Position numbers and translations under genes: made by a program. Shown piece after piece: positions 1-7,537 of a stretch of DNA of 32,190 nucleotides. Origin of the DNA: an uncultured Bacilli bacterium (GTDB lineage Bacteria; Bacillota_I; Bacilli_A; RF39; UBA660); assembly GCA_947628525.1 (NCBI GenBank), contig CANRAE010000007.1, positions 1-32,190 of the forward strand, read 5' to 3'. Positions within the stretch are counted from its first letter, which is position 1; every line of letters begins with the position of its first letter. The notes below the pieces were generated by a model. That model worked only from the letters and a program-made list of their open reading frames with translations. It had not been told where the DNA came from and searched no databases.

Positions 1-24
1 GATGGGCGGAGCTCTTTATATTCA

Positions 25-70
25 CACCAGCTTAGCTGGTGGTTTTATATGTGACCTAACACGGTCACAT
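25..70. other. Two adjacent hairpins at the window edge, origin unknown
   Basis: The first hairpin has a 7-bp perfect stem (25-31 with 35-41) and a TTA loop. The second has an 8-bp perfect stem (49-56 with 63-70) and a 6-nt loop. Bases 1-70 contain 32 G/C (46%), clearly above the surrounding sequence. Neither hairpin has a T-tract, so they do not look like terminators. Short perfect hairpins of this kind occur at the ends of IS200/IS605 elements and in structured RNAs, but no transposase is visible and the left side is cut by the window. The nature is unresolved. Confidence 0.4.
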
Positions 71-75
71 AATAA

Positions 76-116
76 AACAAAAGTAAATCATACCTTATTA
101 CTTTTGTTAATTTTTT
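76..116. terminator. Terminator downstream of the MBOAT gene, probably bidirectional
   Basis: An 11-bp perfect stem (76-86 pairing with 98-108) encloses an 11-nt loop. It lies 16 bases past the MBOAT stop on the minus strand. On the plus strand it is followed by a T-run (111-116), so it could also stop transcription coming from the left. The stem is A+T-rich, as are the other terminators here. Confidence 0.55.
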
Positions 117-131
117 ATATCATTTTAAAAG

Positions 132-1544
132 TTAAAACCTAAAATATATAAAAGGATTATATCCATTATTAGTAAGTATCGCAATACATATGATAAATAA
201 GCCAAAAATAATTACATCTTCTAATAAGGTATATATTAGACTATTTTGATATTTATCATTAGTGTATTTATAGATAGGAAATGCCAAAATAAAGGCTGGA
301 AGTATAATAATAATATTTTTAAAAACCATTAAATGATCTTGTAAGAACAGTAACCAATTAGTTGGTTGATAACAAATTAATAATCTAGCAAAATTACTTA
401 ATTGAGAAAAATTATTTGCTCGAAAGATAAGAAAACTAATTGTTACTATGACCAAAGTATATGCCCAGGCTATAAAAACAGGTACTTTTTTTAACCATTT
501 TTGTAAAAATAATTTTTCTATTATTAATAAAATGCCAAAATATAATCCCCATATCACAAAATTCCAACTAGCACCATGCCAAAGTCCTGTTAATAACCAA
601 ACAATTAAAATGTTTCTTACCCACTTAATTGTACTTACGCGATTACCTCCCAAAGGAATATAAACATAATCTTTAAACCAACTAGATAAAGATATATGCC
701 ATCTATGCCAAAAATCAGTAATTGATTTAGCAGTTAATGGATAATTGAAATTTTCTAAAAAATGAAAACCAAATATTCTTCCTAGCCCAATGGCCATATC
801 AGAATAACCAGAAAAATCAAAATATATTTGAAATGTATAACAAAAGATAGTAATCCACATTAAAGAAGTACCTAAATTAGGTAAATTATTATCAAAAACA
901 AGATCAACAATCATTGCTAGTTGATTAGCTATAATAACTTTTTTAGCAAGCCCTATTATAAATCTTTTAGAACCATCAACAATATCATCAAAAGAAGAAT
1001 GACGAAGTGTTAACTCTTTATAAATATCTTCATATCTAACAATAGGTCCTGCAATTAATTGGGGAAATAAAGATATATATAACCATAATAGCAAAAAATT
1101 CTTTTGAACCGCAATTTTACCACGATATAAATCAATTAGATAAGATAAAATTTGAAAAGTATAAAAACTAATACCTATTGGCATAACTAAATTTAACATT
1201 TGCATATTACTATCAAATATATTATTTATATTTTCTACTAAAAAATTAGCATATTTAAAAATGATTAAATTTAATAAAATGATCATAATAGATAAAACAA
1301 AAGTAATTTTTTTAAGTCGTGTTTTTTCCTTTTTAATACAAAAAGCAATTGCTAAACCACTAATATAAGTAATGATAGTTATTAATATCATTAATAAGAT
1401 GCATTTAGGTTCACCCCAAGCATAAAATACTATTGAAAAAATTAATAAAACTATATTTTTTAATTTGATATTAGGCATCAAAAAATATAATATTAATAAA
1501 ATTGATAAAAAGCCAAAAAGGAAAGTTAAACTGCTATATACCAT
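132..1544 (-). CDS. MBOAT-family membrane O-acyltransferase (AlgI/DltB-like)
   Basis: This is a 470-aa polytopic membrane protein of the MBOAT family, AlgI/PatA-like branch. These enzymes move an acyl group, usually acetyl, across the membrane to an extracellular polymer. Visible signatures are PQLIAGPIVRYEDI (about 161-174), YFDFSGYSDMAIGLG (241-255), DFWHRWHISLS (277-287) and LWHGASWNF (321-329), whose His323 corresponds to the invariant catalytic histidine. Hydrophobic segments run over nearly the whole length, which is normal for the family. The ATG has a GGAGG six bases upstream and starts one base after the stop of the DHHW gene, so the pair is translationally coupled. The target polymer (exopolysaccharide, teichoic acid or peptidoglycan) cannot be read from the sequence; D-alanyl transfer is unlikely because no dltA or dltC is adjacent. 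Confidence 0.9.
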   Translation of the reverse strand: MVYSSLTFLFGFLSILLILYFLMPNIKLKNIVLLIFSIVFYAWGEPKCILLMILITIITYISGLAIAFCIKKEKTRLKKITFVLSIMIILLNLIIFKYANFLVENINNIFDSNMQMLNLVMPIGISFYTFQILSYLIDLYRGKIAVQKNFLLLWLYISLFPQLIAGPIVRYEDIYKELTLRHSSFDDIVDGSKRFIIGLAKKVIIANQLAMIVDLVFDNNLPNLGTSLMWITIFCYTFQIYFDFSGYSDMAIGLGRIFGFHFLENFNYPLTAKSITDFWHRWHISLSSWFKDYVYIPLGGNRVSTIKWVRNILIVWLLTGLWHGASWNFVIWGLYFGILLIIEKLFLQKWLKKVPVFIAWAYTLVIVTISFLIFRANNFSQLSNFARLLICYQPTNWLLFLQDHLMVFKNIIIILPAFILAFPIYKYTNDKYQNSLIYTLLEDVIIFGLFIICIAILTNNGYNPFIYFRF

Positions 1545-1545
1545 T

Positions 1546-2730
1546 TTATGCCTCCATATTAAAAACTAATCCATTAAAGAAACCAATATTACCTATTATT
1601 AATACTTTGCTAATATGATGCTTTTCTATATAATCTTGATAATGCATTTTTTCTTTCATATCTTCTTCATAAGCACGCAAATCGATTACATAACTTTTAT
1701 TAAAATGACTAGCTAAAAGATATACAACCGCATTATCATAAGATTCGCCAACTATCAAAATATTTTCTTTACTATCATCATGATTATCATAAATAACTTC
1801 GCCATCATTACTTCCATAATAAGTGGCATATGTTCCATATTGTTCTTTATTTTTAAGGAATAATTCTTGATTAAAATAATTTTTATTCTCTTTACCATTA
1901 ACATAAAAACTGTAATTAGGTAAATCAAAGCGATAAACTATAAATGGTTCTTTATAATATCCATTATAATTACTTTTGCCTCCACTAAAAGAATTAGAAA
2001 CTAAAACTTCATCCTTAGGAAGTAAAGGATTATCTTTAGTTAAAATGCTAACCAATTGTCGATAAGCTTTATAAGAACCGTAATGATTCCAATGATGATC
2101 ATATTTATAAAAATATTTATTAAAAGTAGTATAATCGGGTATTTCAAAGCGATAAACATTAGGAGTATTAATATTAGCTTTTAAATATTCATATATACCA
2201 CTTTTTTCATTGGTAGTAAAATCAATATCATTATCTCTTTCTATATAATAAATATAAGTTTCCCAATTACCACCTGATATTAATTCATTTATATTAGCAA
2301 TGCGATTATCAAAAGATGTTTTAGCAATATTTACTCTTTCAATATTATACACCAAATTATAAAAGTTCCCATTTTGGCAATCATAATGACTAAGTATATT
2401 ATCTACTCTAATATACTTATTAGAGCAATTGTCTTTAAAAAGATCATAAGCTACTTTATCAAAAGTATAGTTATTAGTATATTGATACCATTTTTTCATA
2501 TAATTAGCTAGTGGTAATTGATCAGAATAAGCTAATTCGACATTATCTTGAAAACTTTTATTAAAAAAGGATGTTAAATTAAAATTTGGCATCATATAGG
2601 CCAGTCTATTTTCAAAAATACTAATTTCAAATTGAAAAACATGGGCATGAAAGGTGCCATAACAAATTACTAAAAGAATGGCAGCAATGAAACCAATATT
2701 AATAATTTTTTTTATGCGATTTTGAACCAT
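1546..2730 (-). CDS. DHHW-family secreted/membrane-anchored protein, partner of the MBOAT acyltransferase
   Basis: This is a 394-aa protein with one N-terminal hydrophobic segment (about residues 9-26) and an extracytoplasmic body. It carries DHHWNHYGS (about 211-219), the motif that names the DHHW family, and a late ILIVGESYDNA segment (about 324-334) with a serine placed as in SGNH-hydrolase-like AlgX/AlgJ/PatB proteins. Such proteins commonly accept the acyl group from an MBOAT partner and transfer it to a polysaccharide. Here the two genes are one base apart, which supports that pairing. The start is the ATG at 2730 behind AAAGGTGATCAAG. An in-frame GTG nine bases upstream lies inside the Shine-Dalgarno and is rejected. 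The operon has its own promoter at 2763-2791. The biochemical role is inferred. Confidence 0.75.
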   Translation of the reverse strand: MVQNRIKKIINIGFIAAILLVICYGTFHAHVFQFEISIFENRLAYMMPNFNLTSFFNKSFQDNVELAYSDQLPLANYMKKWYQYTNNYTFDKVAYDLFKDNCSNKYIRVDNILSHYDCQNGNFYNLVYNIERVNIAKTSFDNRIANINELISGGNWETYIYYIERDNDIDFTTNEKSGIYEYLKANINTPNVYRFEIPDYTTFNKYFYKYDHHWNHYGSYKAYRQLVSILTKDNPLLPKDEVLVSNSFSGGKSNYNGYYKEPFIVYRFDLPNYSFYVNGKENKNYFNQELFLKNKEQYGTYATYYGSNDGEVIYDNHDDSKENILIVGESYDNAVVYLLASHFNKSYVIDLRAYEEDMKEKMHYQDYIEKHHISKVLIIGNIGFFNGLVFNMEA

Positions 2731-2762
2731 CTTGATCACCTTTAAATAATTTATATTATTTT

Positions 2763-2791
2763 ATTATAAAATGATTGCTTGGATAATTCAA
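2763..2791 (-). promoter_or_regulatory. Sigma-A-type promoter of the DHHW-MBOAT operon
   Basis: Read on the minus strand: TTGAAT (2791-2786), a 17-bp spacer, then TATAAT (2768-2763), which is a perfect -10. The DHHW ATG lies 33 bases beyond the -10. It overlaps the oppositely directed promoter for the plus-strand glycosylase gene. Confidence 0.7.
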
Positions 2792-2804
2792 GAACAAGTA
2801 TAAT
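2775..2804 (+). promoter_or_regulatory. Promoter of the deoxyinosine-glycosylase gene
   Basis: TTGCTT (2775-2780), an 18-bp spacer and TATAAT (2799-2804). The predicted transcript start near 2811 is just before the GGTGAT at 2812, so the 5' leader would be very short. This supports the TTG at 2824, rather than the TTG at 2779, as the start codon. Confidence 0.5.
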
Positions 2805-2823
2805 AATTAATGGTGATGAAAAA

Positions 2824-3309
2824 TTGAATAAAAAAGTATATCATGAATTAGAACCAATATATCATAAAGAGGATACTATTTTAATTTTAGGATCATTTCC
2901 TTCTATTAAATCAAGAAATGAAGGTTTTTATTATAGTCATCCTAAAAATAGATTTTGGAAAATATTAGCCCAAGTATATAATGAACCTATACCTAAGACA
3001 ATCCCCGAAAAACAAAGTTTTCTAAATAAACATCATATTGCTTTATGGGATGTTGTAGCATCTTGCATCATTAATAATTCTATGGATGCTTCGATTAAAA
3101 ACGTTAAAAGTAACGATATTAATATGATTTTAAAAAAAACTAAAATTACCAAAATATTTACTCTCGGTCAAACAGCTACTACTTTATATAAAAAATATTG
3201 TTATCCCAAAACTAAAAGAGAAAGTATTTATCTACCTTCTACTAGTCCTGCTAACTGTAAAATAAAAGATGAAGAATTACAAGAAATCTTTGCTATAATC
3301 AAAGAATAG
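2824..3309 (+). CDS. Uracil-DNA glycosylase superfamily, DNA-deoxyinosine (hypoxanthine) glycosylase type
   Basis: This is a 161-aa cytoplasmic base-excision repair enzyme predicted to remove hypoxanthine, and possibly other deaminated bases, from DNA. The family signature is clear: ILGSFPSIKSR (21-31), YYSHPKNRFW (36-45), LWDVVASC (74-81), NSMDASI (85-91) and a C-terminal LPSTSPAN (137-144), the substrate-grasping loop of this UDG branch. The start is the TTG at 2824, six bases after GGTGAT. It gives an N-terminus (MNKKVYHELEPIY) of the length usual for the family, and the alternative TTG at 2779 falls inside the promoter. It is a single plus-strand gene between minus-strand operons, convergent with murE. 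Exact base specificity cannot be settled from sequence. Confidence 0.8.
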   Translation: MNKKVYHELEPIYHKEDTILILGSFPSIKSRNEGFYYSHPKNRFWKILAQVYNEPIPKTIPEKQSFLNKHHIALWDVVASCIINNSMDASIKNVKSNDINMILKKTKITKIFTLGQTATTLYKKYCYPKTKRESIYLPSTSPANCKIKDEELQEIFAIIKE

Positions 3310-3330
3310 TTATATTGCTTCATCTTTTTT
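3264..3330. terminator. Possible shared terminator between the glycosylase gene and murE
   Basis: AAAAGATGAAG (3264-3274) is perfectly complementary to CTTCATCTTTT (3318-3328). The 43-nt loop contains a smaller 5-bp hairpin (3288-3292 with 3300-3304). T-runs follow in both directions, and the two convergent stop codons lie in or beside it. The long loop makes this weaker than the other terminators in the window. Confidence 0.35.
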
Positions 3331-3332
3331 TA

Positions 3333-4778
3333 TTAAACTTTTTGTTTTTCTTGGGATAGGCGATCTTGTAAATGTTTCATAGCCTCTTCAATATCATTGA
3401 AATAAATAACTTCCTTTTTTAATTTTTGATAAGTTTCATTACCTTTTCCTAGTATTAAAACAATATCATTTTTTTGAGCTATATCAATAGCTCTTTTAAT
3501 AGCTAAACTTCTATCTACTACTATTTCATAATTATTATGGGTGTCTTTGATATCACTTATCATCATATTAATTATATCAAGGGGATCTTCACTTCTAGGA
3601 TCTTCATAAGTAAAAATAGCATAACTAGCATTTTCAACGACTGTTTTACCCATAAGTGGTCTTTTTAAATAATCACGTTCCCCTGCTGATCCAATAACCA
3701 CTATACTGCGATTGATATCAAGCGTATGAACAAAGTTTAATAATTTACTTATCCCATTAGGTGTATGAGCATAATCGATCATTACATAAAAGTTTTGACC
3801 AATATTAGGTAACATATCTAGACGCCCTGATACAAATAATTTATCGATATTAGGAATTAATTCTTCCATTTTTTTACCAGCTGCTAAACATATTAATAAA
3901 GCACATGCTAAATTATAAACATTAAAATCCCCTAATAAAGGACTAATAATATCATAATCTTTATTATTATAACGATAAGTAATCAATGTTTTATCAGGTC
4001 TTATCGTAAATTTTTTTATTTGTAAAGTATTATCTGGATCCAATCCATAAGTATAAACATGACTATGACAACAAGCTAAAACGTTTTCAAAAAAAGCATC
4101 ATCCTTATTTAAAATAGCGTACCCATCCTTGGCAATTTGTCTAAATAATTGACATTTACAATCAATATAATTTTCAAAGCTACCATGAATATTTAAATGT
4201 TCCTTGGTGATATTAGTAATAGCGCCAATTTGGTAAGTAATTCCTTCTAATCGCCCACGAAAGAAAGCTTCGCTTGATGTTTCCATGGCTACATATTGGC
4301 ATCCACTTTCTAAAAATTCATTTAAATAGCCATATAATTTGTCACTGTCAGGAGTAGTATTGTTAGTATCTTTATTAAAAAGACTACAACTACGACCATT
4401 AGTACCCATATAACCACATAGATCACTACCTAATAAAGTTTGCGTTATTGTAGTAACACTGGTTTTACCATCAGTACCAGTAACACCAATCATATATAAC
4501 TTATTTTCTGGATGATCATAAAATTTAGAACAAATTTTAGGTAACTCTTTATTAGTATTTTCCACTTTAATACAAGGAATATCACACTTAACATCCCGAC
4601 TAACCACAACAGCTTTGGCACCATTTTTGATCGCATCATCAATAAAAAGATGACGATCAGCTGTTACACCTTTGGTACAGACAAAAAGATCTCCTTCTTC
4701 TACTTCCTTAGAATTTATTTTAATACCTTTAATATCGATATCTGGATACCCAGGATACAATTCACTTAACTTTTTCAT
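3333..4778 (-). CDS. murE: UDP-N-acetylmuramyl-tripeptide synthetase MurE
   Basis: This 481-aa cytoplasmic ligase adds the third amino acid to UDP-MurNAc-L-Ala-D-Glu in peptidoglycan precursor synthesis. The Mur-ligase order is visible: an N-terminal UDP-binding domain (CTKGVTADRHLFI, 34-46), the ATP-binding loop GVTGTDGKTS (98-107), the substrate-binding stretch with NTTPDS and a central YGLD segment, then MIDYAHTPNGI and GSAGERDYLKRPLMG in the C-terminal half. The specificity loop reads YEDPRSEDP (about 391-399). The Arg is the residue typical of meso-diaminopimelate-adding enzymes (usually DNPR), but the first two positions differ, so the substrate is likely but not certainly meso-DAP. An AAGGAGATGA precedes the ATG. 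The gene is separate from the murG-murB-ftsQ group at 27 to 30 kb. Confidence 0.95.
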   Translation of the reverse strand: MKKLSELYPGYPDIDIKGIKINSKEVEEGDLFVCTKGVTADRHLFIDDAIKNGAKAVVVSRDVKCDIPCIKVENTNKELPKICSKFYDHPENKLYMIGVTGTDGKTSVTTITQTLLGSDLCGYMGTNGRSCSLFNKDTNNTTPDSDKLYGYLNEFLESGCQYVAMETSSEAFFRGRLEGITYQIGAITNITKEHLNIHGSFENYIDCKCQLFRQIAKDGYAILNKDDAFFENVLACCHSHVYTYGLDPDNTLQIKKFTIRPDKTLITYRYNNKDYDIISPLLGDFNVYNLACALLICLAAGKKMEELIPNIDKLFVSGRLDMLPNIGQNFYVMIDYAHTPNGISKLLNFVHTLDINRSIVVIGSAGERDYLKRPLMGKTVVENASYAIFTYEDPRSEDPLDIINMMISDIKDTHNNYEIVVDRSLAIKRAIDIAQKNDIVLILGKGNETYQKLKKEVIYFNDIEEAMKHLQDRLSQEKQKV

Positions 4779-4835
4779 GAACTCATCTCCTTATATAAGT
4801 ATACAGTAAAATAAGCAAAAAAAGTATAGTTACCC

Positions 4836-4864
4836 TTGAAATATACAATTATTTACAGTATTAT
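4836..4864 (+). promoter_or_regulatory. Promoter of the arginase gene
   Basis: TTGAAA (4836-4841), an exact 17-bp spacer and TATTAT (4859-4864). The ATG of the arginase gene is 17 bases past the -10, so the mRNA would have a leader of about 10 nt with AAAGGTGG at its start. Confidence 0.65.
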
Positions 4865-4880
4865 TAATAAAGGTGGTAAA

Positions 4881-5759
4881 ATGAAAATAACATTGATTAA
4901 TGCTAATACAGATTTAGGTACTAATGTTGATGGTAGTGAAGAAGGACCATTAGTTATTAGTCAACATTTTGTTAATAATAGTCATATAAATGATATTATT
5001 AATATTGATAAACCACAGGTTAAGAAAAGTCATGATCCTAATGATTTAGCTAAAAATATGGATGCGATTAACGAATTTAATACTAAGTTATATAAGGCTA
5101 TTTATAAATGTAAAAATGATCATAATTTTCCTATTATATTAGGTGGCGATCATAGTCTTGCCATAGCGTCAGCTTTAGGCTCAATTAAAACAAGTAATAA
5201 TTTAGGCATTATTTGGATTGATTCACATTTAGACTATAATACTTTTATAACTACTATTACTGGCAATATACATGGATTACCTTTAGCGAGTATCAATGGT
5301 CTAAATAAAGAATTATCTTTATTTCATGATGGTAATTATTATAATCCTCTTAATACTGTTATCGTCGGATACCGTTCCCAAGAAGAAAACAAAGATCAGG
5401 AATTAAATAATATTAAAAATATGCATGTTACAGTTTTTACAACTGATGATATTCATAAATTAGGAATTAAAAAAGTAATGCAAGAAGCTTTTGCTATTGC
5501 TAGTAATAATACTAATGGACTTCATATTAGTTACGATTTAGATGTAATTGATCCCACAATAGCTCCTGGTGTATCCATTAAAGAAGAAAATGGTATCACT
5601 GAAGAAGAAGCTTTTATGATATTAGATGAGGTTTTACAAAGAGAAAAATTAATTCAATCATTTGATTTAGTCGAATTTAATCCTCGTAATGATATTAATC
5701 AAAAAACAGAGGCAATTGCTGTAAAGATAGTTAATAAAATAATAAACAGTAAGTTATAA
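4881..5759 (+). CDS. rocF: Arginase
   Basis: This is a 292-aa ureohydrolase predicted to hydrolyse L-arginine to ornithine and urea with two manganese ions. The metal ligands are in place: His91 (GGDHS), Asp114, His116 and Asp118 (WIDSHLDYN), and Asp219 and Asp221 (SYDLDVIDP). The loop after them (DYNTFITTITGNIHG, 118-132) preserves the Asn, Thr, Asn and His spacing of the arginase substrate-binding loop. Agmatinases have a different sequence there, so arginase is preferred over agmatinase or formiminoglutamase. The start is the ATG after AAAGGTGGTAAA; an upstream TTG coincides with the -35 box and is rejected. It is a single-gene unit with its own promoter and terminator, and no other arginine-catabolic gene is nearby. 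Confidence 0.82.
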   Translation: MKITLINANTDLGTNVDGSEEGPLVISQHFVNNSHINDIINIDKPQVKKSHDPNDLAKNMDAINEFNTKLYKAIYKCKNDHNFPIILGGDHSLAIASALGSIKTSNNLGIIWIDSHLDYNTFITTITGNIHGLPLASINGLNKELSLFHDGNYYNPLNTVIVGYRSQEENKDQELNNIKNMHVTVFTTDDIHKLGIKKVMQEAFAIASNNTNGLHISYDLDVIDPTIAPGVSIKEENGITEEEAFMILDEVLQREKLIQSFDLVEFNPRNDINQKTEAIAVKIVNKIINSKL

Positions 5760-5781
5760 ATTATAAACTTACTGTTTTTTT
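5744..5781. terminator. Bidirectional terminator between arginase and recO
   Basis: A 12-bp perfect stem (5744-5755 with 5766-5777) has a 10-nt loop and a T7 run on the plus strand (5775-5781). The stem lies against the arginase stop codon (5757-5759), and the T-run overlaps the recO stop (5780-5782). It serves two converging genes. Confidence 0.85.
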
Positions 5782-6520
5782 AACAATTGATCGTATTTAT
5801 TTTTTTTAAAAATTGTTTACTTTTTAAATAAAGTCCAGAATATTCATCATAATATTCATCTAAAAAAGAATCTATTTCTTTAATAGTATCATAATGTAGA
5901 TCTAATTTAGTAATTTTATCTATATCTACATAATATAACATTCTAATTAATTTTATCGCTTTACTACTTACTAATGGTAAATCTTTAAGGCAATCTTTAC
6001 AAATATAGCCACCATACTTAACACTAATAGTTACAATATCATCACGATTACCACAATTGCTACAACCATCTAATTGCAATCCTATACCTAGATAATCTAA
6101 ATATTTTAATTCAATAATATTGGTAATAACAATTGGATCAAAACCACTATCTATTTTTTTTAAACTACTTGTAAATAAAGAAAATATTAAAGAATCGTTA
6201 TTTTGTTTATAAACTTGTTCAGTAAGTTCTAATAAAAAACTAGCATAACTAATTTTAATTATATCTTTTTTAGTATTATTTAAATTATCTAAAACATCGA
6301 CACTAATTAAAGTTGATAATCCATTTTCTTTATAATAAATATTAAATAACCCCCAAGTCATTTTACAACTAACACTACGCAACTGACTTTTGATCTTGCG
6401 ACAACCTCGGGATATTATGCCAATAATACCTAATTCTTTGGTCAAAACATTTAAGATTTTACTAGATTCACTATAATTAGTTTCACTTAGTACTATTCCT
6501 TCTAGTTTTTTTATTTCCAT
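5780..6520 (-). CDS. recO: DNA repair protein RecO
   Basis: This 246-aa protein loads RecA with RecR during single-strand gap repair and anneals ssDNA. The N-terminal OB-fold begins with GIVLSETNYSESSKILNVLTKELG (residues 8-31), typical of RecO. A four-cysteine zinc finger is intact at Cys153, Cys156, Cys174 and Cys177. Length is close to the 250 aa usual in Bacilli. It is the last gene of the block and ends in the terminator shared with arginase. Its ATG lies inside the 3' end of the small yqzL-like gene, so translation is probably coupled. The era-yqzL-recO order is that of Bacillus subtilis. Confidence 0.93.
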   Translation of the reverse strand: MEIKKLEGIVLSETNYSESSKILNVLTKELGIIGIISRGCRKIKSQLRSVSCKMTWGLFNIYYKENGLSTLISVDVLDNLNNTKKDIIKISYASFLLELTEQVYKQNNDSLIFSLFTSSLKKIDSGFDPIVITNIIELKYLDYLGIGLQLDGCSNCGNRDDIVTISVKYGGYICKDCLKDLPLVSSKAIKLIRMLYYVDIDKITKLDLHYDTIKEIDSFLDEYYDEYSGLYLKSKQFLKKINTINC

Positions 6521-6605
6521 GATCTTTCACCTCTATTTTTTGCAAAAGCAAAAAATATTTAATATCACCAGTTGTCTTAAATAAATCCCATAATATTTCA
6601 TTCAT
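6483..6605 (-). CDS. yqzL: YqzL-like small protein (40 aa)
   Basis: This 40-aa protein begins MNEILWDLFKTTGDIKYFLL. As I recall B. subtilis YqzL, it is a protein of under 50 aa with a Trp, then Phe, then a TG(N/D)I..YLL pattern encoded between era and recO. Both the pattern and the position match. The ATG at 6605 follows AGGTGA at normal spacing. The gene overlaps the first 38 bases of recO in another frame and ends at TGA 6485-6483. The C-terminal tail (HGNKKTRRNSTK) is basic and unlike the acidic tail I remember from Bacillus, perhaps because it is read through the recO start. Function is unknown. Gene size and overlap make it easy to miss. Confidence 0.65.
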   Translation of the reverse strand: MNEILWDLFKTTGDIKYFLLLQKIEVKDHGNKKTRRNSTK

Positions 6606-6652
6606 TATTATCACCTAGTATTATCATGATAATAATTTGACATAATTATAAC

Positions 6653-7537
6653 TTAATTTAATTCATTTAACCCTAGTTCATTTAAATATTTCTCTTTATC
6701 TTTCCAATTAGCAAGGGTCTTAACATATGTCTCTAAATAAACTTTTTTACCTAAAAATTCTTCCATATCTTTTCTTGCTTGGATCCCTACTTCTTTTAAT
6801 AAAGCGCCTTTTTGACCAATAATAATCTTTTTTAAATTATCGCGATCGACAATAATAGTTACCTTAACACAAGCTTTCTTTTCATCTTCTTCAAAATGTT
6901 CAACCACACAAGTAACAGCATGAGGTACTTCTTGTTTTGTCATATTAAGAATTTTTTCACGAACCATTTCGGCTAATAAAAAATCGCGACTAACGTTAGT
7001 AATATCCTCATCCGAATATAATTGCTCACTTTCTGACAAATATTTTTTGATAGTCATAATAATATCAGTAACGTTATCACCTTTTAAAGCGGAAATAGGT
7101 ATTATTTCTCGAAAAGGATATATATCTTTATAATTATTAATTTGTTCTAATAACTGATCTTTTTTAATTACATCTACTTTATTCATAATTAAAAAAATAG
7201 GTTTATTAAGATCTTTTACTTTATTTAAAATAAATTGATCACCCCTACCAAAACCACTACTAGCATCAATTAAAAGTAAAATAATATCTACTTCATTAGC
7301 CATAGTATAGGCTTTTTGGTTCATCAAGTTACCTAACTTACTTAAAGGTTTATGAATGCCAGGAGTATCAACAAAAATAATTTGACTATCCAAGTCATTA
7401 TATATGCCATAAATAATATTTCTCGTTGTTCCACTAACCTTAGAAGTAATAGCAATTTTACGCTCCAATAAGCTGTTTAAAAGCGTACTTTTACCGACGT
7501 TAGGTCGCCCAACTAAACTAACAAAGCCTGCTTTCAT
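6653..7537 (-). CDS. era: GTPase Era, ribosome assembly factor
   Basis: This 294-aa GTPase binds the 3' end of 16S rRNA and assists 30S maturation. GTPase motifs are intact: GRPNVGKS (10-17), DTPG (57-60) and NKVD (119-122). The C-terminal KH domain carries IIIGQKGALLKEVG (238-251), the GxxG loop that holds RNA. I chose the ATG at 7537: it gives the usual MKAGFVSLVGRPNVGKS start, lies seven bases after GAGG, and overlaps the cdd stop as ATGA. The ATG two codons upstream sits directly against the Shine-Dalgarno. The neighbours cdd (upstream) and yqzL-recO (downstream) are the conserved Bacilli context. Confidence 0.96.
   Translation of the reverse strand: MKAGFVSLVGRPNVGKSTLLNSLLERKIAITSKVSGTTRNIIYGIYNDLDSQIIFVDTPGIHKPLSKLGNLMNQKAYTMANEVDIILLLIDASSGFGRGDQFILNKVKDLNKPIFLIMNKVDVIKKDQLLEQINNYKDIYPFREIIPISALKGDNVTDIIMTIKKYLSESEQLYSDEDITNVSRDFLLAEMVREKILNMTKQEVPHAVTCVVEHFEEDEKKACVKVTIIVDRDNLKKIIIGQKGALLKEVGIQARKDMEEFLGKKVYLETYVKTLANWKDKEKYLNELGLNELN

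Noticed and set aside
2-142. Plus-strand frame beginning ATGGGCGGAGCT, 46 codons, overlapping the hairpins and the MBOAT stop
   Set aside because: No ribosome site is visible because the window starts there, the second half is plain AT-rich terminator sequence, and it contains both hairpins. Coding is unlikely.
448-663. Plus-strand frame inside the MBOAT gene, and similar antisense frames within parC, parE, era/cdd, queA and others
   Set aside because: They mirror strong minus-strand genes, lack ribosome sites, have no recognisable domains and show biased, low-complexity composition.
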